From Promethearchaeota archaeon (GTDB lineage: Archaea > Asgardarchaeota > Lokiarchaeia > Sigyniarchaeales > SOKP01): a stretch of DNA of 33,228 nt. The stretch spans positions 1-33,228 of the forward strand of contig JAEOTH010000089.1 in the NCBI GenBank assembly GCA_016839915.1, read 5' to 3'. The translations under genes and the position numbers were made by a program. The notes below the pieces were generated by a model. The model did no database searches, was not told the DNA's origin, and saw only the letters and a list, made by a program, of their open reading frames with translations. This document shows positions 1 through 9,797 of this stretch, piece by piece (within the stretch, counting starts at the first letter, position 1; every line of letters starts with the position of its first letter).

Positions 1-3000
1 CTAATAATTTAAAGAGGTAAGCGATCTCCAGGATAAGGATAATAATAATGATAGGAATCACCGTAAAAAAGAAAGCAATAAAATAGGTACTATAAAGCCA
101 TACTAAATAGGTTGAAGTGAAGGTCATAATCGAGATCCAAGAGATAACTTTAATGTAATCAGCGTATTTTCCTACAAATTTTAATAAATAGCTATCTATC
201 ATCATTAATACGTGGATAACAAAACTTAAGATTAATAAGACCAATTGCAATTCAGGCCTTAGTAATATTAGAATTTGGAGTAAAAAGACACATATAGTAA
301 TATAGAAACCTGTACCTATTAGTCTGTGAATAGTTAATTGAATTTTACTTAGAGAATCTTTTCTGTTTGGATAAAATTCCTTTAGGGAAGTAAATAGTGA
401 ATAATTTGTGTAGAATTGCATTATCATAAAAACAAAAATTCCTAGACCAAGAAAAAACGGATATTGAGCTATATAATTGTATAAAATTAGAAATGTCATT
501 AATGATACAGTGAAAAAACTAATAGCATGAACCAATCTAGCATATCCTATTTTTATTTTTTTGATTTGATAAATGTCTATTAGAGTTAAAAAGAATAATA
601 CTGATAGAGATACCATGATGCTTTCATATACCCCTATAACTCCACTTAATAAGCCATATATCATAATACTTATTTCACAATACAGTATCAATATCAATAA
701 TGAATGTATTTTTATCAGAAAATTTGGATATTTTTGTTCGGGTAATATAATATTGAAATAATAAACGGGTATGAACGATAGAGATACTTCTATAAATATT
801 ATTAAATTAATTGAGATAAAATTTAAAAGTCCAAACAGGCTGAAGATGTAAAGTAAATTCATTGCTAATAGTCCTTGAAATATAACGAAAAGGATGAATT
901 CGATTCTATTTTTTATATTTTTTTCAACTTTAACGAAAAGGTAACTCAAGATATAAAGTATTAGCAATGAGTTTTGGAATAACAATGAATAGTAAGCAAA
1001 TCCTCTTAAATCTGCAAAGACCAATATCAATCCTTCAGAGATTAATGACCCTATATAAAAAGAACTCCAAACAAATAAATTATAAACAAGGATTACACGA
1101 AGTTTAGAAATTGTTTGTTTTGATATAACCAAGAAAGATAAGAAATGTAGAGTGATAAGATTTAAAAATGAGATTGTTAAAATTAATAGAAAAATATTTG
1201 GGTAAAATAAATAGAGAAACAAAGACGCTGTATTACAAAAAGCAAACCAGGACCATAGAATGAACTTATTACGGGTTGAATTAAATAAGAAGTAAAAGAA
1301 ACTCCTATCCACCACTGCAACTTCAATAAATACTCCTCCACTAACGATTAATAAAACCACATAAATTGAAATTATATAATTAACACTAATAAAAATCATA
1401 TAAAGAAGAACATTGATACTTAAAGCTACAGGAGTTAAAAGATATAAAATTCTGCTAATTTTACTGAAATAACGTAATAAATCCTTAATCTTGATGTCTA
1501 ACTCTGATTTTATTACATATTTCATACAAAGTAAAAACAAAATTGGCCAAATTATTAGGAAATCACATATCTGATAAATTATTAAAATATGAGAAAAGAG
1601 TAAATACTGCAATAAATTTGGCAAAATAATTGCTAAAAACAAGGAAACACAAATTGAATTTAATAGAAAGCATGTAAGATTGAGCCATTTTACTTGATTT
1701 GTATCTTGATAAATCTTCAATATGCTATTTTTTATTTCTTTGGTTCCTTCTTTTACAGAATTTTTAAATAAGTTAATTATAATCTGAAAAGTAATAAGAT
1801 ATAACATTGCCCATGTTAAAAGCCAGAAAGGTCGAATAATTTGAAATGTTAACAGAAATTCTAAAATGGGGGTTGTAATAGGAATTGGTATACAAAACCA
1901 TAGAATATATCTATATTCAGTAAATATAAAATACAAGAATATAATAAACACTGTAGAAAATGTTGAAATTAAAATACCAGTAGGTGCTTGGAATAGAATA
2001 GAAGTGAGAGAAGTAATTGATAAGGATGTTCCTACTGCCATGAATAAATATGGAATTATTTTATTAATATGTAACTTCATTTTATAACGATTGAAGATAA
2101 AAAATGAGCATCCAAAAACAGTTAACGCCAATGAAAAGGCAAAAATTACAAAACCAGGAAATAAACTAAAAGTGTTAAAGGTTAACCATGAAAAGTTAAA
2201 GATTAAGATCCAAGAAAGGCATAAGTTTATTATTCTTTTAGGTAATTCTAAATATTTAGAGGAAAAGAGAGTAAATCCAAATATAATTAAACTAATATTT
2301 ACGGCAAATATTGGATGTTGTATTATAGAGTAAAGAATGAAAAAGATCGTTAGAAAAATACCTAATAAAGTTATGAAATATGCACTTATTAACACAACTC
2401 CAACAGATCTGATATTAGGGAAAAATGAATAAACGATTAGAAATAACCCTATAACTAAGATAACAATTGAAATAGTAATTTGTAACGAGAGTCCAATTGA
2501 TAATAAATAGAAAAGTAAAAATGATGCATTAACAAATGTTAATGGAAAAATCCAAAATATTGAAAGAATTTTCCAAAATTTAAAAATCGCAAATAATGGC
2601 ATCAATAGCGTTACTGAAAACAAAACAAAAAATAAATTCCTTAAAAGAATATCTGTCAAAAATAAATTCTGACTAAACCAATAAAGTAAGAATAGGCTTT
2701 CTCCCCATATAGTAAATACAATTAGAGGAAGGTGTTTCTTGATTTTAGTATATACCACTGGTAGGAAAAATAATGAACAAATAATTAGAGTTAAAAAGAA
2801 AGAGCCACCAAACCTAAGAGTATAACCTAAGAGTTCAATACTAAAAAGCTCAGTTGTAAAAATATCCATTCCTGTTAGACTTTCATATATAATAAACCAG
2901 TTTACAATGGGCAGTATATTCCAAACATACCACCCTGATTTCCATATAGCCCAGGATATCTTCCATTGATAAATACCAATAGAAAGATAAAATAGGATAA

Positions 3001-6000
3001 CACCAACATTAATAGATACTATTAAAGGGATTAATGAAAATAAGGGCATAGATAAAGCAGCGATTATGAGGAAATATAAAAAGGTTGGAAAAGAAAATAT
3101 AATTGATATTAGAATTATATAAAAGGATTTCTTCCTAAACCGTGCTGGAGCATCATTATACAATAGAACAAATCCAAATCCTGTAAATGTGAGTGTTAAA
3201 GTGAATGTCAATATAGGATTGTAGAGTTGAAAAATTGGGTTGCTAAAAAGCCAAGCATATGAAATAAAACTAACAAGGTCAAAAATAAATAAAATAACAC
3301 AAGGATTAATGAACCACTTGTATCTTTCATCTTGTTTACGATAAAAGGATATTCCTATAAATAATAATAATATGAAAAGTGATATTGTTATGTTATAAAT
3401 AGAGAAAATATTGGTAAATAGACTGAGAGAGGTAAATGACAAGATTGAGATGAGAGAATATAAAGAGTATTTTTCAAGATTATTATTCTTTTTAATATTT
3501 AGGAGAATTGAAAAGAAAAAAACCACAATCAAAGATAATAGATAAATGACAGTGAAAAATCCTATTAAAGCAATATCGAATCCTGTCATCACTCCATATC
3601 CAATTAGAATAACTATAATCTCAACGAAAGTAAAATAACTTAATAGAAAGTAGGATAAAAATCGGAATATTGGAAATATACTCCTTTGAGAAAGAATAAG
3701 TAAATATGAAATTAATATGAGGAAAACTGATAAAATTGAGGGAAAATAAAGAAGACTTATGAATAAGATGAAAGATAAGATGTAATATCTAAATAAAATT
3801 AAAACAGAACGCTCTTCAACTATTTTGTTAATCCTTAAAGCAAAATAATATAAAATTAAAATAAAATTTACAATAACAGTAAATATATAAAATGTAGAAT
3901 TTTGATAAAAAACAGGGATTTGATTTGTTATATTTATAAGAATTTCACAATATAGACTTAATATTGATATTATAAATATCATCAGTGTAATTCTTTTCAT
4001 TATAAATTGGTTTTTAGATGAAATATATTTCAAATTCTTTAAAATATATAGACTAATTGGAGTAAAAAATGTAAACATTAAAGAAAATAAAGCTATTTTA
4101 TTTATAATAAAGAAAGGATATGCAAAATAGTCAATTAGAGAAAATAGCATTGTACATAATATTATTTTAATAAATAACCATGCTGTTAACTCAATGATTG
4201 TCTTTAATTGTATTAATTTAAATTTCCTATAATTATCGCAAATAACTAAGAATAAAAGAAAAACAGCAGAAAAGAACCCTAATAATGTTGAAATTTTTAT
4301 TAATAGAGGTAGAGTGTTAAGAAACGCAAAAAGATTAAACGAAAGACTCAAAAAAGTAAAGATAGATGCTATTGATAGGATTATTGCATAAATGATAATG
4401 TCTTGATAACTACTTAACTTCGATAATTTAGTAGAATAGTTAGATGCCAGTATTAAAGTATAAGTACTTAAAATGAAAAATATAAAAGAGCAACAACTTA
4501 TTACTAAGAATGTAAGTGGTGTTAACTCTATTCTAACGATAAATAAAGAAGCAATATAATAAGATAGAAACAATGTAAATGAAAACCAAGTAATTAAGCC
4601 AGTTAATTTAAAAAACTTGATATAATATTCTTTTAATTTAATTTTTACACTTATAATCTCAGAGATTTTTAGAAAGCAGAATGATAAAATAATTGTTGCT
4701 GTAATTATAAGACTTAGATTTGCCTCTAATCCAATTCTAATTAATTCTAAACCAATAACTACTGGTAAAGATGTAATTAAGCAGGATAAAGCAATAAAGT
4801 TATATATTGTTAATTTTTTGACCCCAGCTAGGTTAAAATATTCTCTTTTATAAGAATAATAAAATAAGAAAAACCATGAGAAGAGCAGTGCAATTAAAGG
4901 TAAGAAAAAACTATAAAAAGTTCCAAGTAAATATAAAAAGGGGTAAAAGAAAACTGTTGTGAAAGAAATGATAAGTAATGTAATAATATGAAGCCGTTTC
5001 AACCCTACTATCAAAGCTTCTGTTAATTTGAATTTTTTTGATATGCTTGTGAGAATTAACGAGAAAACAAAGAAAATATACAGGGAGGAATTTAAAATAT
5101 TCAATATGAAGAGATTTATATCAAAAACAAAGCCCAAAGAAAGTAAATTTAAACCAATTATTAATGGAATTGAAGTAAATAAACTTGTTAAAATTACCAT
5201 ATTTGAAAGGATTGCTCTTTTTACTGATCCTAAATTGAAAATCTCTTTTTTGTAAGAATAAAGGATCGGGATAAATAAAAAGCTGAAAGTGAAAATTAAT
5301 GGTAATATTACATTATACGTGGTATCAATTAATAAGTAAAAGGAATAATAGAAAATAGTTGTAGCGCTAATACAAATTGCTATTAATACCTGTAATTTTA
5401 GATGAAAATCTACTCTTTTCTCGCCACTTTTGAATATTTTTAATATATAATAATAAATATAGGATATTATCAACAAGATATATAAAGTAAAATTAATTAC
5501 AGTCATTATTAAGAAAATTATATCGAAATAAATACCCAAATAGAATAATTGCAATCCTATAGTACTAGGAATTAGCGAAATCGTCACGGAAAATAAAATA
5601 CTATTTATTTTTATAGCTTTGGAAGTAAGTTTAGGGTATAACCTTTTCATTCTTAAATATAAGAGAGGGAGAAATAGAATTATGCTTGAAACCATAAGTG
5701 GAATTGTGAAAACGTAAAAGGTTTCAAATGTCAGCATTAAAAAAAAGTAAAATGCTATAAAAATGCTATATAATAGAACAAAAACATTTATTTTAATATA
5801 GAGGTCTTCAGAAAATATCCCTTTTTTCGAAAATAGGTTAATGATTCCACAAACTATCGCTAAAGACAAAAATATTGAATAAATTATATTGTCAAACAAG
5901 GAAAGTGCTTGAAAACTTGTATAAAATAATGTAAAAAATAGATAAAGAAGCTCTACTGTGATAAAATAAGAATTAATTTTAATATATTTTTTAAATTTTG

Positions 6001-7891
6001 ATTCTTTCACACGTTCTATTTTAAGTCCAAATTTTAAAACAAAATAATAAAGAACAGATGCAATAAGGAAGTCAAATGCTAAAATAAGAAAGTAGGTTGT
6101 GAGTAGAGAAATTATCAATAGAGATATAAATAAATCACTCAATAATATCCATAGCGAAAAATAACTATGTTTTAAGAAATATTCCATTGAAAACACATGT
6201 AAACTATAATTTAAATATAGGAAAACCAAGAAAACAATAGGAAATAAGATAGAAGAAATACATACTCCCTGTAAAAATGGAATAAATTCAATTAAGAAGT
6301 AGACTCTAAAATTTATGAAAATAAAAATAGCTAGCTCAATTAAAAAACTATTTACTAATACAACCCTTCTGAATAATTTGGGGCTCTTTGTTTGAAAATA
6401 CCTTACTCCCAATATATATTGTGAAATTAAAAAGGTTCCCAAAATAAATATTGAGTGGAGAAGAATATTTGAAATGAGGAGTAAAAGAGGATTCGAAGTA
6501 AAAGTCGTATACCCTAAAATAGCTATAGGGAAGAAAGAATATAATATTAATCCAATACTGGTAATTGCAAGTAAATTTTGATAGATGAGAATATTTTCTT
6601 TAATGAAATATTCAAATTTAACAAAGATTTGTAAAACAAAATATAGAGAAAGACAAAATACTAGGAAATTCAATAAAATAGTACCCAAGAACACAGGAAT
6701 TATTCCAAACGAGATGGAAATTAAAATCAAAATTGAATTCAACAAAATTACATATTTATTGTATTTTTTAGAACAAAGGCCTGATTTCTGTTCATAATGA
6801 AGGAGGATATAAATGAGTGGAAGAATAATTAAGAGTAATAATGGAATTTCAATTAAAAATGAGAATAAAGTGATTAATAAAACTAGAATACAGGATAAAT
6901 AAGAATTGTACTTTTGATACTTAGAATCTTGGATTGGAGAACTTTCGCCAGATATTTCTATTTTTTCAGGCTTATCAAATAATTCAAGTTTTGAAGTATA
7001 GTGAAAACTGACATAAAACCTAGATTTAAAATAAAACAAGAGAAATATAATGGTTAAGAAAATATTGCTTAGTATTTCAAGACTCCAAGAAACGCCCGAA
7101 AGAATGAGAGTGATAATCACAATTGAAGGGATCAGGATTAAAACCAAGAAAATTAAGCTAACTATTGAAATCACAAATTTCTGTTTGAACCTTGTTAACT
7201 CATTCAAAACAGGGCCTTTCTTTTCTATTGACTCTCGAATTCTATTGACTTGACTCTTTGTACCTATTAATGTAATAATATATATAAGTAAGTTAGATAT
7301 AAGCGCATAGAGCCAAGAAAAGTTAGTGGGGGCTGTAAAGGTTAAGAAAACAATGTGAATTATGTAATTAACAATTATCAAGAAGTTGTAAGGTTGCTTA
7401 ATCATTAATTCCAAACTTTTAGCAGGTTTGAATTCTTCTTCACTTAGGTTAAAAAAGTCTATTGGTTGGTAATAATAATAGTAATAAACTATATTGTAGA
7501 GAATCGCATAGCTAATCAGGGGAAGATATATAAATGATTCAAAACCCCAAATGAATATAAAAATAGGAGTGGTAACAAATGATCCAATAGAAATTAGAAA
7601 TACTATATGAATTCTAGCAGTAAGATTATTCTTTTTATTAAGAAAAAAGGGATTATGTCTATATTTGTCGAATGCTTTATAAAAGAAAAGTAAAGCAAAT
7701 ATAAAGGTTACCAATGAGAGAGATAATGCAATGTATTCCCCAACTCTGGCAAAATTAAATATATAAAAAAAAACAATAGCTACTACTAAAGGAGCAATAA
7801 TTAAAAAAAATGAAAACCACCAAAATTTCTGAAGTAATTCTGTGGCTTTTCTAATTCTTTCTTGAGAATTATTACTATTTTTTGAGTTCAT
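1..7891 (-). CDS. Giant polytopic membrane protein (>=2630 residues, C-terminus beyond the window)
   Basis: I read every in-phase codon (plus-strand triplets starting at positions 2, 5, 8 and so on) and found no TTA, CTA or TCA from 7891 down to 2, so the frame is open for 2630 codons and continues past the left edge. The ATG at 7889-7891 is the chosen start; the first in-frame upstream stop is at 7940-7942, and a TATA-like TTTATAAA lies about 50 bases upstream. The product begins with a short polar stretch (MNSKNSNNSQERIRKA) and is then almost continuous hydrophobic helices rich in I, L, F, Y and S, separated by short K/R/N loops. My rough estimate is 70-80 membrane segments. The longest polar loop is near residues 303-330. 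Three repeats spaced 134 residues apart carry the pattern [IL]P..IGL.L...G, with the IGL glycine at 779, 913 and 1047. I see no enzymatic motif, signal peptide or soluble domain. I do not recognise the family. The frame is certain; transport, scaffold or envelope roles would all be guesses. Confidence 0.9.
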   Translation of the reverse strand, partial: MNSKNSNNSQERIRKATELLQKFWWFSFFLIIAPLVVAIVFFYIFNFARVGEYIALSLSLVTFIFALLFFYKAFDKYRHNPFFLNKKNNLTARIHIVFLISIGSFVTTPIFIFIWGFESFIYLPLISYAILYNIVYYYYYYQPIDFFNLSEEEFKPAKSLELMIKQPYNFLIIVNYIIHIVFLTFTAPTNFSWLYALISNLLIYIITLIGTKSQVNRIRESIEKKGPVLNELTRFKQKFVISIVSLIFLVLILIPSIVIITLILSGVSWSLEILSNIFLTIIFLLFYFKSRFYVSFHYTSKLELFDKPEKIEISGESSPIQDSKYQKYNSYLSCILVLLITLFSFLIEIPLLLLIILPLIYILLHYEQKSGLCSKKYNKYVILLNSILILISISFGIIPVFLGTILLNFLVFCLSLYFVLQIFVKFEYFIKENILIYQNLLAITSIGLILYSFFPIAILGYTTFTSNPLLLLISNILLHSIFILGTFLISQYILGVRYFQTKSPKLFRRVVLVNSFLIELAIFIFINFRVYFLIEFIPFLQGVCISSILFPIVFLVFLYLNYSLHVFSMEYFLKHSYFSLWILLSDLFISLLIISLLTTYFLILAFDFLIASVLYYFVLKFGLKIERVKESKFKKYIKINSYFITVELLYLFFTLFYTSFQALSLFDNIIYSIFLSLAIVCGIINLFSKKGIFSEDLYIKINVFVLLYSIFIAFYFFLMLTFETFYVFTIPLMVSSIILFLPLLYLRMKRLYPKLTSKAIKINSILFSVTISLIPSTIGLQLFYLGIYFDIIFLIMTVINFTLYILLIISYIYYYILKIFKSGEKRVDFHLKLQVLIAICISATTIFYYSFYLLIDTTYNVILPLIFTFSFLFIPILYSYKKEIFNLGSVKRAILSNMVILTSLFTSIPLIIGLNLLSLGFVFDINLFILNILNSSLYIFFVFSLILTSISKKFKLTEALIVGLKRLHIITLLIISFTTVFFYPFLYLLGTFYSFFLPLIALLFSWFFLFYYSYKREYFNLAGVKKLTIYNFIALSCLITSLPVVIGLELIRIGLEANLSLIITATIILSFCFLKISEIISVKIKLKEYYIKFFKLTGLITWFSFTLFLSYYIASLFIVRIELTPLTFLVISCCSFIFFILSTYTLILASNYSTKLSKLSSYQDIIIYAIILSIASIFTFLSLSFNLFAFLNTLPLLIKISTLLGFFSAVFLLFLVICDNYRKFKLIQLKTIIELTAWLFIKIILCTMLFSLIDYFAYPFFIINKIALFSLMFTFFTPISLYILKNLKYISSKNQFIMKRITLMIFIISILSLYCEILINITNQIPVFYQNSTFYIFTVIVNFILILYYFALRINKIVEERSVLILFRYYILSFILFISLLYFPSILSVFLILISYLLILSQRSIFPIFRFLSYFLLSYFTFVEIIVILIGYGVMTGFDIALIGFFTVIYLLSLIVVFFFSILLNIKKNNNLEKYSLYSLISILSFTSLSLFTNIFSIYNITISLFILLLFIGISFYRKQDERYKWFINPCVILFIFDLVSFISYAWLFSNPIFQLYNPILTFTLTLTFTGFGFVLLYNDAPARFRKKSFYIILISIIFSFPTFLYFLIIAALSMPLFSLIPLIVSINVGVILFYLSIGIYQWKISWAIWKSGWYVWNILPIVNWFIIYESLTGMDIFTTELFSIELLGYTLRFGGSFFLTLIICSLFFLPVVYTKIKKHLPLIVFTIWGESLFLLYWFSQNLFLTDILLRNLFFVLFSVTLLMPLFAIFKFWKILSIFWIFPLTFVNASFLLFYLLSIGLSLQITISIVILVIGLFLIVYSFFPNIRSVGVVLISAYFITLLGIFLTIFFILYSIIQHPIFAVNISLIIFGFTLFSSKYLELPKRIINLCLSWILIFNFSWLTFNTFSLFPGFVIFAFSLALTVFGCSFFIFNRYKMKLHINKIIPYLFMAVGTSLSITSLTSILFQAPTGILISTFSTVFIIFLYFIFTEYRYILWFCIPIPITTPILEFLLTFQIIRPFWLLTWAMLYLITFQIIINLFKNSVKEGTKEIKNSILKIYQDTNQVKWLNLTCFLLNSICVSLFLAIILPNLLQYLLFSHILIIYQICDFLIIWPILFLLCMKYVIKSELDIKIKDLLRYFSKISRILYLLTPVALSINVLLYMIFISVNYIISIYVVLLIVSGGVFIEVAVVDRSFFYFLFNSTRNKFILWSWFAFCNTASLFLYLFYPNIFLLILTISFLNLITLHFLSFLVISKQTISKLRVILVYNLFVWSSFYIGSLISEGLILVFADLRGFAYYSLLFQNSLLILYILSYLFVKVEKNIKNRIEFILFVIFQGLLAMNLLYIFSLFGLLNFISINLIIFIEVSLSFIPVYYFNIILPEQKYPNFLIKIHSLLILILYCEISIMIYGLLSGVIGVYESIMVSLSVLFFLTLIDIYQIKKIKIGYARLVHAISFFTVSLMTFLILYNYIAQYPFFLGLGIFVFMIMQFYTNYSLFTSLKEFYPNRKDSLSKIQLTIHRLIGTGFYITICVFLLQILILLRPELQLVLLILSFVIHVLMMIDSYLLKFVGKYADYIKVISWISIMTFTSTYLVWLYSTYFIAFFFTVIPIIIIILILEIAYLFKLL

Positions 7892-7938
7892 CGCCGAACA
7901 CAATTTTAATTGGATCTTGAGAATAATGAAAATATTTG

Positions 7939-7946
7939 TTTATAAA
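7939..7946 (-). promoter_or_regulatory. TATA-like box of the giant membrane protein gene
   Basis: TTTATAAA, 48 bases upstream of the ATG at 7891. Typical archaeal spacing would put the transcript start near 7915, leaving a leader of about 25 bases. The leader has only a weak GTG-type Shine-Dalgarno site. Assigned by spacing and composition only. Confidence 0.4.
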
Positions 7947-8004
7947 TATATCAGAACTATATTTACTAATGTGTTAAGAACATTTAAAAGGTTTTATCCA
8001 ATTA

Positions 8005-8056
8005 GGGGGGTATATTAAAAATTTGGGTGGTATATTAAAAATTTGGGTGGTATATT
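8005..8056. repeat. 20-bp tandem repeat, about 2.6 copies, in the divergent intergenic region
   Basis: The unit GGGTGGTATATTAAAAATTT occurs at 8005-8024 (with GGGGGG for GGGTGG), 8025-8044 and, partially, 8045-8056. It lies between the giant membrane protein gene (leftward) and the GH4 gene (rightward). Each unit joins a G-rich block to a TATA-like block and covers about two helical turns, so a protein-binding array or repeated promoter element is plausible. The rest of 7892-8246 shows only AT-rich sequence and the promoters listed separately. Confidence 0.8.
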
Positions 8057-8201
8057 CTAGAAAAAAAATTCAGAAATTTGAAAAGAACAAGGCTATTTTT
8101 ACAATATTTTTAGATATAAATTTGCTTAATTTGCATTAAGCATTAATGGTGGTTTTAGGTTCTATTATTTTTAAAATTGTTTAAAATGTTTTCTTGATTT
8201 A

Positions 8202-8209
8202 TTTAAATA
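8202..8209 (+). promoter_or_regulatory. TATA-like box of the GH4 gene
   Basis: TTTAAATA, 38 bases upstream of the TTG start at 8247, in the position expected for an archaeal promoter with a short leader. Confidence 0.4.
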
Positions 8210-8246
8210 TTCTCATAATTTAATTAGAAAATTTAGGGAGATAAGT

Positions 8247-9551
8247 TTGACAAGAAAAGAGAAGATCGTCCTAATTGGTGCTGGATCTTTGCAATTTGGT
8301 GTAGGTTCAGTAGGGAGTATACTTAATAGCGATACATTACAAGGTTCTAACATAATCTTGCACGATATAAATGCTTCAAATTTAGAATTGGTATCTCAAG
8401 CTTGTAGAGACGCAATAGAAGTAAAAAATTTAGATTTTGAATTAGACGCTACTACAGATAGAAATCAAGCTTTAAGGAATGCTACTTTTATTATAAATTC
8501 AATAGAAATTGGACCCCGCTTTAAATGGTTTGAATTGGATTACCAAATACCTAGAAAATTTGGTAATAAGCAAGTTTTTGGTGAAAATGGTGGTCCAGGG
8601 GGTCTTTTTCATTCACTAAGAGTTATTCCACCTATCCTTGAAATATGTGAAGATGTTAATAAAATATGCCCAAACGCTTTCTTTATTAATTTTTCAAATC
8701 CTATGAGTAGAATTTGTTTAGCAATAAAACGTAAATTCCCCTCATTAAAATTTGTTGGATTATGTCATGAATTTCAGGATTTTGAACATCATTTTTCAAA
8801 AATTCTTGAAACTCCTCTTAAAAATCTTAAATTAAAGGCAGGTGGATTAAATCATTTTGGAGTACTATTAGAAGTGAAATATATTGATAAAAATATTGAT
8901 GCTTATCCAGATCTTAGAAAAAAAGCCCCACAATATCTTAGTAATTTAAAAGGATATACAGGCGACGTCGATTTGATTAAATACATCCTTGAGAAGTTTG
9001 GTTACCTCCCCTATACACAAGATTCCCATTATGGAGAATATATTTCATGGGCATGGGAAAAAGCAAATATTGAAGGTGTAAGATATTTTTATGATGGATA
9101 TAAAAAAGCGATATTATCGATGGGAAAAATACTACGAAAAACGATTCAAAGGGGTAAAGGTTCAAGACTTGTAAAACCAGATCATGAAAGAGCAATTCCT
9201 ATTATTGAAGGAATAATAACAGATTCGAATCATGAAGAAGTTTCTGTTAATTTACCAAATGATGATGTTATTACAAATTTACCGCGTGATTTAGTTGTAG
9301 AGTGTCCAGCTATTGTTAATAAAAATGGAATGCAAGCGATTAAACTTGGAGAATACCCAAAAGGATTAGCTGCTCTTTTACGAAATCAAGCCTCAGTTCA
9401 AGATTTGGTGGTAGAAGCAATAATACAAAAATCAAAAGAAATTGCTTTTCAAGCTCTTCTTTTAGATCCAACAATTGACGATACTTCAAAGGCAGAAGAG
9501 ATTTTTGATGAAATGCTTAAGCTTAATGAAGAACATATAATTTTAGAGTAA
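8247..9551 (+). CDS. Glycoside hydrolase family 4 enzyme (NAD- and metal-dependent)
   Basis: A 434-residue protein of normal GH4 length. These enzymes cleave alpha- or beta-glycosides by an oxidation-elimination mechanism that uses NAD+ and a divalent metal, in the cytoplasm. The N-terminus has the Rossmann dinucleotide loop (IGAGS, residues 10-14). Further family signatures are GENGGPGG, NPM at about 151-153, GLCHEF with the metal-ligand cysteine at 173, and GGLNHFG with the metal-ligand histidine at 203. The start is TTG at 8247, six bases after GGGAG. Nearest relatives are alpha-galactosidase/alpha-glucosidase-type enzymes (MelA/AglA) and related uronidases; the sugar cannot be read from sequence. 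No phosphotransferase or sugar-transport gene is adjacent, so it probably acts on an unphosphorylated substrate made or imported elsewhere (inference). Confidence 0.9.
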   Translation: MTRKEKIVLIGAGSLQFGVGSVGSILNSDTLQGSNIILHDINASNLELVSQACRDAIEVKNLDFELDATTDRNQALRNATFIINSIEIGPRFKWFELDYQIPRKFGNKQVFGENGGPGGLFHSLRVIPPILEICEDVNKICPNAFFINFSNPMSRICLAIKRKFPSLKFVGLCHEFQDFEHHFSKILETPLKNLKLKAGGLNHFGVLLEVKYIDKNIDAYPDLRKKAPQYLSNLKGYTGDVDLIKYILEKFGYLPYTQDSHYGEYISWAWEKANIEGVRYFYDGYKKAILSMGKILRKTIQRGKGSRLVKPDHERAIPIIEGIITDSNHEEVSVNLPNDDVITNLPRDLVVECPAIVNKNGMQAIKLGEYPKGLAALLRNQASVQDLVVEAIIQKSKEIAFQALLLDPTIDDTSKAEEIFDEMLKLNEEHIILE

Positions 9552-9710
9552 ATTATTAAAGTGTTTCTTATAAATATCTTTTATCCTCTAATGTTGTATT
9601 CTTCAATAAATCAGATTGTTATTAGATAGGAATTTATACAAAATTGACAATTGATTTGATTAGATATTGAATCAAATGGGAAGGAAATGGGAATGTTTAT
9701 AAGGTTATTG

Positions 9711-9745
9711 TCACATCATATATATAATGAGTTTTTCACATCATA
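9711..9745 (+). promoter_or_regulatory. TATA box framed by two TCACATCATA direct repeats
   Basis: TCACATCATA occurs at 9711-9720 and 9736-9745 (25-base spacing). A TATA-like TATATATAA (9719-9727) lies between them, which would place transcription start at about 9750. The second copy would sit between the box and the start, a usual place for a repressor site. The rest of 9552-9937 holds a candidate structured RNA and a T-rich stretch, both listed separately. Confidence 0.35.
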
Positions 9746-9749
9746 ATAC

Positions 9750-9797
9750 AACTTGTTGGGCAGGCTATAAGAAAGCCTTTATTATCCCATTAAAGTT
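9750..9797 (+). ncRNA. Candidate structured RNA or structured leader upstream of the 64-residue protein
   Basis: Three nested complementary pairs occur in order: AACTT (9750-9754) with AAGTT (9793-9797), TGGG (9757-9760) with CCCA (9786-9789), and AGGCT (9762-9766) with AGCCT (9774-9778) around the loop ATAAGAA. The start coincides with the transcription start predicted from the TATA box at 9719-9727. T-rich tracts follow at about 9823-9840. It could be a small RNA or the folded head of a roughly 190-base leader for the gene at 9938. I recognise no known RNA family; folding was judged by eye. Confidence 0.3.

Noticed and set aside
573-7253. Seven short + strand frames of 60-80 codons within 1-7.9 kb
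   Set aside because: All lie opposite the long open minus-strand frame and read as low-complexity K/I/N-rich shadows with no ribosome site or recognisable motif.
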